Assembly (NCBI GenBank): GCA_903874895.1
Contig: CAIQUG010000166.1
Location: 1-39,459, forward strand
Direction: 5' to 3'
Source: an uncultured Caulobacterales bacterium
GTDB taxonomy: Bacteria > Pseudomonadota > Alphaproteobacteria > Caulobacterales > Caulobacteraceae
Length of the DNA: 39,459 nucleotides
Shown here: one piece after another, positions 25,516 through 35,573 of the stretch
Layout of the letters: each line of letters begins with the position of its first letter
How positions within the stretch are numbered: the first letter of the stretch is position 1
Notes under the pieces: generated by a model
What the model saw: only the letters and a program-made list of their open reading frames with translations
Databases searched by the model: none
Told to the model about the DNA's origin: nothing
Made by a program: the position numbers and the translations under genes

Positions 25516-27039
25516 TCAGCTGGCCAGGCGCATCTGCCGCTTGCGTTCCACCGAGGAGGGGATGCGCAGGGCTTCCCGGTACTTGGCGACGGTGCGACGG
25601 GCGATCTCGATGCCCGAGGCCTTGAGAATCTCCACGATCCGGTCGTCGGACAGCACGCCTTCATCGCCGTAGCGGCCGTCGGCCTCCCCGTCGATCAGCT
25701 GCTTGATCTTGTGCCGCACCGACTCCGCCGAGTGGGCCTCGCCCCCATCGGAAGAGGCAATGGACGAGGTGAAGAAGAACTTCAGCTCGAACAGCCCCCG
25801 GGGGGTCGAGATGTACTTGTTGGAGGTCACCCGACTGACGGTGGACTCGTGCATGCCGATGGCGTCGGCCACGGTCTTCAGATTGAGGGGTCGCAGATGC
25901 TCGACCCCGAAGGCGAGGAAGGCGTCCTGCTGCCGGACGATCTCGCTGGATACCTTCAGAATGGTCCGGGCCCGCTGGTCGAGGCTCTTCACCAGCCAGT
26001 TGGCAGAGGCAAAGCAGTCGGAGACGAAGGCCTTTTCCGCCTCGGTACGGGAGGCCCGGGCCACCTGGGTGTGATAGCGCTGGTCCACCAGGAGGCGGGG
26101 CAGGGTGTCGCTGTTCAGATCGATCCGCCAGCCGCCATAGCCGTCTTCGCGCACGAACACATCGGGCACCACCGACTGCACCGGGGCGGAGCCGAAGGCG
26201 GCACCGGGGCGCGGCGTCAGTCCCCGCAGCTCCGCGGCCATGTCGCGAAGATCCTCGTCATCCACGCCGCAGACGCGCCGAAGGGCGGCAAAATCGCGCT
26301 TGGCGAGCAGGTCGAGATGGTCGAGCAGGGCCTGCATGGCCGGGTCCAGCCGATCGCGGTCCGCCAGCTGGAGCATGAGGCATTCGCGGACATCCCGGGC
26401 GAAGACGCCCACGGGATCGAAGCCCTGAAGCTGCTTCAGCACGGCCTCCACCAGGGCCTCGCTGCAGCCCAGCCGACCAGCCACCTCGACGGTCTCCAGG
26501 CGGAGGTAGCCGCCCTCGTCCACACCGTCGATGAGGATCACGGCCACGGCCCGCTCGGCAGGGGTCAGACGCAGCACCTGCAGCTGCTCGGTCAGGTGAT
26601 CCGTCAGGGTGACCTCCCGAGTGAGGACGCCCTCCAGCCCGTCGGAGTCCATGTCCCCGCCGCCGCCGTTGCCGGCCTTGGACCAGTCCACCGTGCCGCC
26701 CACGTCGGCGGCCGGCTGGGACGCGGCGGCATCGCCGGTGGCATAGTCGCCGGGGGCGCAGTCATGAACGTCATCGGGGCGGGCATCGAGCTCGGCCTCG
26801 GCCCGTCCGGGCGTGTCGGTCATGGAATAGGTATCGTCACCGGAGACGTCGTCGGACGGCTCCGCGGCCTCCGCCTGCGGCTCATCCCGGGCCAGAAGGG
26901 GGTTCTTCTCCAGCTCCTGCTCGACAAAGACCTCGAGCTCGAGATTGGAGAGCTGCAGAAGCTTTATCGCCTGCTGCAGCTGCGGCGTGATGACCAGACT
27001 CTGGCCCTGCCGGAACTCAAGACGCGCACCAAGCGCCAT
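25516..27039 (-). CDS. rpoN: RNA polymerase sigma-54 factor
   Basis: A 507-residue sigma-54. Region I is the Gln/Leu-rich QSLVITPQLQQAIKLLQLSNLELEVF at residues about 13-38, followed by an acidic linker (about 50-140), the core-binding domain (LTDHLTEQLQVLRLTPAERAVA) and the HTH with MHESTVSRVTSNKYI. The RpoN box that reads the -24 element, ARRTVAKYRE, is near residue 490. Sigma-54 with enhancer-binding proteins directs flagellar, stalk and nitrogen genes in Caulobacter relatives. The start is ATG 27039. It lies 69 bases after lptB on the same strand, a common alphaproteobacterial order. The hpf and ptsN genes often found after rpoN are not present here. Confidence 0.97.
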   Translation of the reverse strand: MALGARLEFRQGQSLVITPQLQQAIKLLQLSNLELEVFVEQELEKNPLLARDEPQAEAAEPSDDVSGDDTYSMTDTPGRAEAELDARPDDVHDCAPGDYATGDAAASQPAADVGGTVDWSKAGNGGGGDMDSDGLEGVLTREVTLTDHLTEQLQVLRLTPAERAVAVILIDGVDEGGYLRLETVEVAGRLGCSEALVEAVLKQLQGFDPVGVFARDVRECLMLQLADRDRLDPAMQALLDHLDLLAKRDFAALRRVCGVDDEDLRDMAAELRGLTPRPGAAFGSAPVQSVVPDVFVREDGYGGWRIDLNSDTLPRLLVDQRYHTQVARASRTEAEKAFVSDCFASANWLVKSLDQRARTILKVSSEIVRQQDAFLAFGVEHLRPLNLKTVADAIGMHESTVSRVTSNKYISTPRGLFELKFFFTSSIASSDGGEAHSAESVRHKIKQLIDGEADGRYGDEGVLSDDRIVEILKASGIEIARRTVAKYREALRIPSSVERKRQMRLAS

Positions 27040-27108
27040 GTCTGACGCGCCTCCCTGCCGGCCGACCGAATCGCATTGGTCTGATCATCGGCGGAAAGGC
27101 ATTAAGGT

Positions 27109-27912
27109 TCAGTTGAACGTATCGCCCAGATAGACCCGCCGGACCTCCGGATCGGCGAGCACCGCTTCCGGCGGTCCCTCGAACAGCACCTCGCCCGCAT
27201 GGATGATCGAGGCGCGGTCGGTGATCTGAAGGGTCTCGCGCACATTGTGGTCGGTGATCAGCACGCCGATCCCCTGTTGCTTGAGATAACCGATCACGTC
27301 GCGGATATCGCTGATGGCCAGGGGATCGATCCCGGCGAACGGTTCGTCCAGCAGCATGAAGGCCGGCTCGGTGGCCAGGGCCCGGGCGATTTCACACCGC
27401 CGCCGCTCCCCTCCGGACAGGGCCGAGGCCGGCGCGTCCCGAAGATGGGCGATATGCAGCTCATCCAGCAGCCGGGTGACGGTCCGGCGTGCCGCGACCG
27501 GGTCCGGCTCCCGCATTTCCACCACGGCCATGACGTTCTCGGCCACGCTCATGCCGCGGAAGATCGAGGCCTCCTGCGGCAGATAGCCGACGCCCATGCG
27601 TGCCCGCTGGAACATAGGAAGCGGGGTGATGTCCTCCCCGTCCAGATAGATCGCCCCGTAGTCCGCCTGGATGAGCCCCGTGATCATGTAGAAACAGGTG
27701 GTCTTGCCCGCGCCGTTGGGGCCGAGCAGGCCCACCACCTCACCCCGCGCCAGCTGGAGCGAAACGCTGCGGACGACCGCCCGGGCACCGAAGGACTTGC
27801 CGATGCGGTCCACGTGCAGGCCCGTATCCGCGATCGCCAACGGTGCCGCGGCCGGGGCCCGGCGATCCGGTTCGGGCTGGGCGCTCAGGGAGGGGAGAGA
27901 GGTTTGGGCCAT
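27109..27912 (-). CDS. lptB: LPS export ABC transporter ATP-binding protein LptB
   Basis: A 267-residue ATPase that powers extraction of lipopolysaccharide from the inner membrane with LptF and LptG. Walker A is GPNGAGKTT, the Q-loop is in YLPQEASIFRGMS, the signature is LSGGERRR, Walker B is FMLLDEPFAGIDP, and the switch histidine is ITDHNVRETL. An unusual N-terminal extension of about 28 residues (Ala/Pro/Gln-rich) precedes the ABC domain. I chose ATG 27912, which has AAAAGGA upstream, rather than the open frame to 28020 that would overlap lptA. It sits 64 bases after lptA and before rpoN, the usual lptC-lptA-lptB-rpoN order. Confidence 0.95.
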   Translation of the reverse strand: MAQTSLPSLSAQPEPDRRAPAAAPLAIADTGLHVDRIGKSFGARAVVRSVSLQLARGEVVGLLGPNGAGKTTCFYMITGLIQADYGAIYLDGEDITPLPMFQRARMGVGYLPQEASIFRGMSVAENVMAVVEMREPDPVAARRTVTRLLDELHIAHLRDAPASALSGGERRRCEIARALATEPAFMLLDEPFAGIDPLAISDIRDVIGYLKQQGIGVLITDHNVRETLQITDRASIIHAGEVLFEGPPEAVLADPEVRRVYLGDTFN

Positions 27913-27976
27913 GGGGCCGGTCAGTCCTTTTGCACCGGGAACGGCGAGCTCTAGGTCAGTCAGGTCAGGGTCGCGA

Positions 27977-28585
27977 TCAGGGCTTGCCGGGGGCGGGGTT
28001 GCTGTTGGGATAGAAGACACCCCGGACCCGACCCTTTTCCTGATTGGTCGTGGCGTAGAGGGTGGAGTGACCGGTCTTCTGCTCGATCACCAGCTTCTCG
28101 CCCTTCACCACATTCTTGTCCTGCACCAGGACCACGTTGCCGATCATGGTCACCGTGTCCGCCACGGCGTCATAGGTGGCGTGGTCCCCCTGCGCCTTCT
28201 GGGTGGCCGTGACGAAATAGACCGGGCCTTCCGCCTCCATCCGCTGAATCCGACCCATGTCCGGGCCGGATCCGGACTGGCTGGACCGCTGTCCGGTGTC
28301 GGCGAAATAGACGGTCAGCCGGGGCGTCTGCAGCTTGTCCCCGCCCTGGACCGCGATGACATTGCCTTCCCAGATGGTCAGGTGCTGCTGCTGGAAGGTC
28401 TCGCTGCGGTCCGACGTGATGTCCACCGGGCCGCCCTCGTTGGAGAAGCCGAAACCCCCACCGCCGGCCTTGGCCTTGGCCGCCGGTGCAGCCCCCGTGG
28501 ACTGGGCCAGGAGGGGTGCGGCTGACAGCAGGACACCGGCTGCCACCGTGGCCGCGGCGATCCGGAGGGTGAAACGGTTCATCAT
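27977..28585 (-). CDS. lptA: lipopolysaccharide transport periplasmic protein LptA
   Basis: A 202-residue periplasmic protein with a cleavable signal peptide ending in AAPLLAQ. The OstA-like beta-jellyroll has DITSDRSETFQQQHLTIWEGNVIAVQG, ATYDAVADTVTMIGNVVLVQDKNVVKGEKLVIE and a closing RVRGVFYP. LptA forms the bridge that carries LPS from LptC to LptD. A Gly/Ala-rich stretch (about 32-48) follows the signal. The start ATG-ATG (28585 or 28582) overlaps the stop of lptC, indicating translational coupling. Confidence 0.93.
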   Translation of the reverse strand: MMNRFTLRIAAATVAAGVLLSAAPLLAQSTGAAPAAKAKAGGGGFGFSNEGGPVDITSDRSETFQQQHLTIWEGNVIAVQGGDKLQTPRLTVYFADTGQRSSQSGSGPDMGRIQRMEAEGPVYFVTATQKAQGDHATYDAVADTVTMIGNVVLVQDKNVVKGEKLVIEQKTGHSTLYATTNQEKGRVRGVFYPNSNPAPGKP

Positions 28586-29241
28586 CGCTGTTCCTGTTGA
28601 TTCACCAGATGCGTGTGCACCTGGCCCACAAACACCACATGCTCGCCCTTGGAGTCCACTGAATAGGTCTGGGCGTCCACATGCCCCGTCGGGCCGTCGC
28701 CGGTCACGGCCGTATCGCCCCGGACCGTGTTCTGCTGGACATTGATCTCGGCCCGTTCGCTGACAAAGCGGTTCCCCGCCCCGTCGTCGAACACCACATG
28801 GCCGCTCATGTACAACATCTTCGTGTCGTCGAAATAGAGTCCGTGCCGGCCGGTGACCCGCCGCGGCTGCGGGCCGGCCTCGTTGGTCAGGGCGAGGTCT
28901 GGCCGGACCAGATCCACCTTGTTCGGATCGGCACCGTCGCGGGTGGCCTCCTGGGCCACGAGAACGAAGGACCGGTCGCGGCCGTCCCGCCCATGGAAGC
29001 GGGCGTTGGACATGTGAACCGTACCCGCGGCACCGGTCGCGGCATTCATCGCCGACAGCACGGTCCGGACCCCCACCCAGCCCAGCAGCATCGCGACCAG
29101 CAGGGCGATCCCCGCCGGCAGGGCGCGGCGCAGGACGTGGATGCGCCGGGACCGCTCGCGCCAGTGGGCCAGGGTCACGCGGCGGGCCTGTGACCGTCCG
29201 GCGGAGGCGTCCGTTTCGGGCTCGACCACAGCGGCGTTCAT
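28582..29241 (-). CDS. lptC: LPS export membrane-anchored protein LptC
   Basis: A 219-residue bitopic protein. A basic cytoplasmic N-terminus (SQARRVTLAHWRERSRRIHVLRR) precedes one membrane helix (about 42-64; GIALLVAMLLGWVGVRTVL) and a periplasmic beta-jellyroll with RVTGRHGLYFDDTKMLYMSGHVVF and NVQQNTVRGDTAVTGDGPTGHVDAQTYSV. LptC takes LPS from LptBFG and hands it to LptA. It overlaps lptA by four bases and follows the ribonuclease D-like gene by nine, so the whole set from the nuclease to rpoN may be one transcript. Confidence 0.92.
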   Translation of the reverse strand: MNAAVVEPETDASAGRSQARRVTLAHWRERSRRIHVLRRALPAGIALLVAMLLGWVGVRTVLSAMNAATGAAGTVHMSNARFHGRDGRDRSFVLVAQEATRDGADPNKVDLVRPDLALTNEAGPQPRRVTGRHGLYFDDTKMLYMSGHVVFDDGAGNRFVSERAEINVQQNTVRGDTAVTGDGPTGHVDAQTYSVDSKGEHVVFVGQVHTHLVNQQEQR

Positions 29242-29250
29242 GGGGCGTCC

Positions 29251-29865
29251 TCAGCTATGGGCGAAGATGTCGGCGTCTTCCCAGCCGGCCAGGTCCAGCC
29301 GGGCCCGGGCGGGGAGGAAGTCGAAACAGGCCTGGGCGAGGAGGTAACGCCCCTCCCGCTGCAGCATCTCATCGAGTCGGGTCCTGATCGCATGCAGGTT
29401 CAGCACGTCCGAGGCGGCATAGGCCTGCTGCTCGGCCGACAGATTGGACTGGCCCCAGTCCGAACTCTGCTGCGCCTTCGAGATGTCGATGCCGAGGAGC
29501 TCCTTGGTGACATCCTTCAGGCCGTGGCGGTCGGTATAGGTCCGAGCCAGACGGGACGCGATCTTGGTGCAGTAGACCGGCGTGGTATCGACCTTCAGGT
29601 GCAGGGCGAACATGGCGATGTCGAAACGGCCGAAATGGAAGATCTTCAGAACGGCCGGATTGGTCAGCAGCGCCTTCAGGTTCGGCGCATCATAGGTGTT
29701 CCGGTCCAGCTGGACGAGGTGCGCATGGCCGTCCCCGGCGGAGAGCTGCACGACACACAGGGGGTCCCGGCCCAGACGCAGTCCCATGGTCTCGGAATCC
29801 ACGGCGACGGACGGGCCGAAGTCCAGTCCGTCAGGCAGATCGCCCTTGTGCAGGTAGGTGGTCAT
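29251..29865 (-). CDS. short ribonuclease D-type 3'-5' exonuclease
   Basis: A 204-residue DEDDy exonuclease. Exo I is VAVDSETMGL (Asp-x-Glu), Exo II is IFHFGRFDIAMF, and Exo III is YAASDVLNLHAI with the Tyr and Asp of the DEDDy class. The HRDC domains of full-length RNase D are absent, so this is the short single-domain type found in alphaproteobacteria near the lpt cluster. It is expected to trim tRNA or other RNA 3' ends in the cytoplasm. ATG 29865 gives the natural N-terminus MTTYLHKGDLPDG; the open frame upstream runs through the LysR gene and has no support. Confidence 0.88.
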   Translation of the reverse strand: MTTYLHKGDLPDGLDFGPSVAVDSETMGLRLGRDPLCVVQLSAGDGHAHLVQLDRNTYDAPNLKALLTNPAVLKIFHFGRFDIAMFALHLKVDTTPVYCTKIASRLARTYTDRHGLKDVTKELLGIDISKAQQSSDWGQSNLSAEQQAYAASDVLNLHAIRTRLDEMLQREGRYLLAQACFDFLPARARLDLAGWEDADIFAHS

Positions 29866-29881
29866 GGGAACGCGCGGTCCT

Positions 29882-29941
29882 CCGGCCAGAGGCGAGGTGT
29901 GGGGGCTGAGCCTGAGCGTTGGGCTTAGTCCCTCTGGCCGG
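29882..29941. repeat. 11-bp perfect inverted repeat spanning the LysR stop
   Basis: CCGGCCAGAGG (29882-29892) and CCTCTGGCCGG (29931-29941) are exact reverse complements with a 38-base spacer. The second arm lies in the last codons of the LysR gene. On the transcribed strand it would make a long stem-loop right after the LysR stop and before the nuclease gene, so a terminator or RNA-stability element is possible. No T-run follows. Confidence 0.45.
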
Positions 29942-30854
29942 TCAGGGCAACCTCGTCCGCGCCGACTGTTGCCAGCCGGTCGAACAACCAGCGTCCGGCC
30001 AGTCCGGCCGCGCGATCCCGGCGGCGGACCACGCTGATCGGCAGGCGGGGCATGCGGTTTCCTCCGTCCCATGAGGCAGGCCGCAGGCGCATCAGGCGGC
30101 CGGTGGCCAGATCGTCCTCGACAATGTGCCGCGGCATGCTGCCCCAGCCCAGCCCGGCCAGCAGCATGGACCGCTTGGCCCCCAGATCGGCCAGCCGCCA
30201 GGTCCGCCGCGCCGCCACGCCCCGGTCAGGGGTGCGCTCCCGGTCGGTCCGCTCGCTCACCACCAGCTGCAGATGGTCACGCAGGTCCTCGGGATGCAGC
30301 GGGCCCACCACCGCAGCCAGGGGATGCCCGGGGGCAGCCACCACCACCAGCTCGATCTCTCCCACCGGGCGGGCCTGCAAGGGGTCCGGCTCCACCTCCG
30401 GCGAGATGACCAGCCCCATGTCCGCCCGGCCATCCAGCACGGCGCGGCGGGCGGCCTCCAGGCTCTCCACCTCGATCCGGGTCTGGACCGACGGATAGAG
30501 GGTCTGCAGCTCCGCCAGGGTACCGACCAGGCGGGACATGGGGAACATCGCCTCTACCACCAGGGTGAGTTCTGCCTCCAGCCCGGCAGACAGTCCGCCC
30601 GCGACGGCATGGAAGCCGTCGACGGCCCCCAGGATCGCCTGCACGCAGGGCAACAGGGCCCGACCGGCGTCGCTGAGCACCGGGCGATAGGCGCTGCGAT
30701 CGAACAGCTGGACACCGGCCTCGGCTTCCAGCCCCTGGACGGCATAGGTCACGGCCGACTGGGCCCGACCCAGGGCGCGGGCCGCCGCCGAGAAGCTGCC
30801 GGCCTCGACCACGGCGAGGAACACGCGCAACTGCTCGACGGACGGATCTGACAT
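29925..30854 (-). CDS. LysR family transcriptional regulator
   Basis: A 309-residue regulator. The N-terminal winged HTH is VEQLRVFLAVVEAGSFSAAARALGRAQSAVTYAVQGLEAE (residues about 5-45), followed by the linker helix and a two-lobed effector domain (about 92-300) containing ELTLVVEAMFPMSRL and DMGLVISPEVE. It is transcribed divergently from the extradiol dioxygenase gene with a 92-bp gap holding dyads of LysR type, so it very likely controls that gene and itself. The effector is unknown; an aromatic compound would fit the neighbour. Confidence 0.92.
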   Translation of the reverse strand: MSDPSVEQLRVFLAVVEAGSFSAAARALGRAQSAVTYAVQGLEAEAGVQLFDRSAYRPVLSDAGRALLPCVQAILGAVDGFHAVAGGLSAGLEAELTLVVEAMFPMSRLVGTLAELQTLYPSVQTRIEVESLEAARRAVLDGRADMGLVISPEVEPDPLQARPVGEIELVVVAAPGHPLAAVVGPLHPEDLRDHLQLVVSERTDRERTPDRGVAARRTWRLADLGAKRSMLLAGLGWGSMPRHIVEDDLATGRLMRLRPASWDGGNRMPRLPISVVRRRDRAAGLAGRWLFDRLATVGADEVALTGQRD

Positions 30855-30876
30855 TCCATCATAAAATCAGATGGAA
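30854..30876. promoter_or_regulatory. probable LysR operator (T-N11-A dyad)
   Basis: TTCCATC (30854-30860) and GATGGAA (30870-30876) are perfect arms with a nine-base AT-rich spacer. The core is ATC-N9-GAT, the LysR/NodD-box layout containing T-N11-A. It begins at the LysR start codon, so binding would also cover the regulator's own promoter region. Confidence 0.6.
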
Positions 30877-30888
30877 ATTATCACGTCT

Positions 30889-30925
30889 ATCCCTGTTTTA
30901 TGGATCATCGTGCCTCCCATATAAG
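30889..30925 (+). promoter_or_regulatory. second dyad and -10-like element before the dioxygenase gene
   Basis: ATCC (30889-30892) and GGAT (30902-30905) flank nine AT-rich bases, with the centre 32 bp (about three helical turns) from the first dyad. A TATAAG element at 30920-30925 could be the -10 of the dioxygenase promoter; the -35 region (TTTATG) is poor, as expected of an activator-dependent promoter. Confidence 0.4.
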
Positions 30926-30946
30926 TCGCTATCCGAGCCGCAGGAA

Positions 30947-31792
30947 ATGACCGACCCCATGGATTCGTCCGCGCCCCACCGCCAGCCGACCCTGTTCATT
31001 CCTCACGGGGGAGGCCCCTGCTTCTTCATGGATCCGCCCCCCCAGGCTCCGCACCTGTGGGACGCCATGGCCGAATACCTCCGCGGGCTCCTGGCCGCGC
31101 TGCCCGAGCGGCCGAAGGCGATCCTGATGATCTCCGGCCACTGGGAGACGCCGAACCCCACCCTGAACATCGCCCCGCAGCCAGGCCTGCTGTTCGACTA
31201 CGACGGGTTTCCGGAGCACACCTACCGCCTGACCTACCCTGCCGAGGGGGCTCCGTGGCTGGCCGGGCGGGTGACGGAGCTCCTGACCGCCGCCGGAGAG
31301 ACGGTGGAAACCGACGCCACCCGGGGATGGGACCACGGGGTCTTCATTCCGATGATGCTGATCCGGCCGGAAGCCGACATTCCGATCCTGCAGCTGTCCC
31401 TGACAGACGATCTCGACCCTGCCCGGCACCTGGCCATCGGCCGGGCCCTGGCGCCCCTGAGGGACGACGGCGTCCTGATCATCGGCAGCGGCATGAGCTA
31501 TCATAATCTTCGGGAGTTCTTCGCCCCCCGCGCCGCAGCGGCGGCGGAGGCCTTCGACGACTGGCTGACCCGGGCCGCGGAGACCCCGGCCGAGCGCAGC
31601 AGGGCCCTTGCCCGCTGGTCCGACGCCCCGTCGGCCCGGGCCTGTCATCCCCGGGAGGAGCATCTGATCCCGATGATGGTTGCCGCCGGGGCCGCGGACG
31701 GCGAGCCCGGTCGGCGCACCTTCCATGACCACATCTTCGCCAAGGCCGTGTCGGGCTTCCAGTTCGGGGACCCCGTCCCCACCTCTGCCTGA
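30947..31792 (+). CDS. class III extradiol ring-cleavage dioxygenase (4,5-DOPA dioxygenase type)
   Basis: A 281-residue enzyme of the LigB superfamily, YgiD/DODA branch. Metal ligands align as His20 (FIPHGGGP), His65 (MISGHWET) and His239 (HPREEHLIP), and the catalytic His130 is in GWDHGVFIP. The SGMSYHNLREF block is also typical. It opens catechol-type rings with O2; the true substrate is unknown. Two in-frame ATGs are possible, at 30947 and 30959; CAGGA at 30941-30945 is better spaced for the second. Control by the divergent LysR protein is likely from the intergenic dyads. Confidence 0.9.
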   Translation: MTDPMDSSAPHRQPTLFIPHGGGPCFFMDPPPQAPHLWDAMAEYLRGLLAALPERPKAILMISGHWETPNPTLNIAPQPGLLFDYDGFPEHTYRLTYPAEGAPWLAGRVTELLTAAGETVETDATRGWDHGVFIPMMLIRPEADIPILQLSLTDDLDPARHLAIGRALAPLRDDGVLIIGSGMSYHNLREFFAPRAAAAAEAFDDWLTRAAETPAERSRALARWSDAPSARACHPREEHLIPMMVAAGAADGEPGRRTFHDHIFAKAVSGFQFGDPVPTSA

Positions 31793-31852
31793 CGCAGCCT
31801 TCCGTCCAAGCCCAAGCCCACTCCCAAACCTGTCATCACACGAGGACCTGCC

Positions 31853-34100
<2,248 letters not shown>

Positions 34101-34118
34101 CCGTCGCCGCCAGAGCCC

Positions 34119-35378
34119 CTATTTCGAAGGCGGCCGTGCGCCATAGGCTTCGATCAGCCGGGTCAGGACATAGAGCCGTTCGGTGTAGCTCTTGAGATCG
34201 AGGGATTCCTGCGGCGTATGGGCCCCGCTGCCGGTGGAGCCCAGGCCGTCCAGGGTCGGGGTTCCGGCCGCATCCGCCAGGGCCGATTCCGACGCTCCGC
34301 CATTGCCGTACAGCCTGTAGGTCCCGCCGTTGAACTCCGCCCGGGCCCGGTTGGCCTCTGCCGCGATCCGCAGCACCCGGTCATTGGCCACCAGCGGCGG
34401 GAAGCTGGAGCTGTAGGTGATCTCCACCTTTGTGTCGCTGACCTCGGGATGGGCGGCGAAGTCCCGCGCCCTGGCTCCGACACTCTCCATTTCCTCGAGG
34501 GTCCGGCCGCGAACGTTCAGGGTCGCTTCGGCGAATTCCGGGATGATGTTGCTGCGGCTGCCCGCCTTCAGGAGCGTCAGATTGACCGTGATGTGGTCGC
34601 CGGACCGGGGAAACGCGCCTTCCATCAGCTGGATCTGATGCATCAGCTCGTCTGCGGCATTGCGGCCGTTCTGGGGTTCCATCCCGGCGTGGGCCGGCTT
34701 GCCGTGGACCCGGATCACCAGATTGGCCGAGGACTTCCGCCAGACGGTCAGGGTGTCGGGGTATTCCGGCTCGAGGTTCAGCTCCACGTCATGCTCGCGC
34801 ACGAGCCTGTCGATCAGCCTGCGAGTCCCGGTGGAGCCATCTTCCTCGCTGGTCTCGATCAGAAAGGTGATCTTGCCGTAGTCGGTCCGCTTGAGGTCAT
34901 GCAGCAGCTGCAGGGCCGTGATGCCGGTGACAACCCCGCCCTTCTCATCCATCACGCCGGGGCCAGAGGCGGTGTCCCCCACCACCTTGAACGGCCGCCT
35001 GGCCGCCTCGCCCTTTTCCAGCACGGTGTCCACGTGCCCGATCAGCAGGACCCGACCCTTGCCCTTGCCGGTGAAGGTGGCCACGAGGTTCGGCGGCAGA
35101 CCGGGGGCCTCGGCCGGGATCAGCTCCACGGCGGCACCCATGGCCTTCAGCCGGTCCGCGAGGATGCCCTGGATCTTCTCGCCGCCTTCCACATTGAAGG
35201 TGCCGGAGTCGATGTTGACGATCTGCTCCAGCAGGCTCAGCTCCGACGCTCTGGCCGCGGTGGCCGCCGCCATGAGCTTCGCATCCCCGTGGACGCGCTC
35301 GGCCCCGCTGACCGGAACGGCCAGCATCAGGGCGGCCACGGATGCGGCGAAGGACAGGGCGACGGGCAAACGGATCAT
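34119..35378 (-). CDS. M20 family glutamate carboxypeptidase-like metallopeptidase, exported
   Basis: A 419-residue zinc peptidase with a signal peptide (VALSFAASVAALMLAVPVSGA). Metal and catalytic residues appear in order: LIGHVDTVLE (first His and Asp), GPGVMDEKGG (bridging Asp), TSEEDGSTG (catalytic Glu pair), LNLEPEYPD, and the final HTPQESLDL. The dimerisation domain has VHGKPAHAGMEPQNGRNAA. This is the CPG2-like branch that releases C-terminal glutamate from peptides or folates; the periplasm is the expected location. ATG 35378 has CTGGAG upstream. Convergent with the CoA-transferase gene, with 18 bases between stops. Confidence 0.92.
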   Translation of the reverse strand: MIRLPVALSFAASVAALMLAVPVSGAERVHGDAKLMAAATAARASELSLLEQIVNIDSGTFNVEGGEKIQGILADRLKAMGAAVELIPAEAPGLPPNLVATFTGKGKGRVLLIGHVDTVLEKGEAARRPFKVVGDTASGPGVMDEKGGVVTGITALQLLHDLKRTDYGKITFLIETSEEDGSTGTRRLIDRLVREHDVELNLEPEYPDTLTVWRKSSANLVIRVHGKPAHAGMEPQNGRNAADELMHQIQLMEGAFPRSGDHITVNLTLLKAGSRSNIIPEFAEATLNVRGRTLEEMESVGARARDFAAHPEVSDTKVEITYSSSFPPLVANDRVLRIAAEANRARAEFNGGTYRLYGNGGASESALADAAGTPTLDGLGSTGSGAHTPQESLDLKSYTERLYVLTRLIEAYGARPPSK

Positions 35379-35419
35379 CGATCTTGGCTCCAGAAGGGTT
35401 CGGCGTCCTGTTTTAGCAG

Positions 35420-35439
35420 CTGTCGCCGAACTGTCGCCG
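35420..35439. repeat. tandem CTGTCGCCG pair in a divergent promoter region
   Basis: Two exact 9-bp direct repeats at 35420-35428 and 35431-35439, with an 11-bp period, lie in the 195-bp gap between the M20 gene (-) and the NDUFA9-like gene (+). One-turn spacing could be a cooperative binding site, but chance is likely in such GC-rich DNA. Nothing else is clear in the gap except a possible promoter. Confidence 0.3.
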
Positions 35440-35487
35440 GGGAATTCAGCGGGGTCCGCGGGAATGGCGAGGATCGGCCCGTCCGCG

Positions 35488-35516
35488 TTGCGCGCCTTCG
35501 TCCCATCGTCTATCGA
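35488..35516 (+). promoter_or_regulatory. possible promoter for the NDUFA9-like gene
   Basis: TTGCGC (35488-35493) and TATCGA (35511-35516) are separated by 17 bases, 58 bp before the start codon. Both hexamers are imperfect. Confidence 0.25.
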
Positions 35517-35573
35517 CGGCCTGTTCCCGCAGCCGATCATGCGGCGGGACCGGCAACGGGATCGAGGTTGACC

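Noticed and set aside
34218-35573. Upstream extension of the NDUFA9-like frame
   Set aside because: It is the antisense of the M20 peptidase gene. The Rossmann motif starts right after ATG 35574, which has a ribosome binding site.
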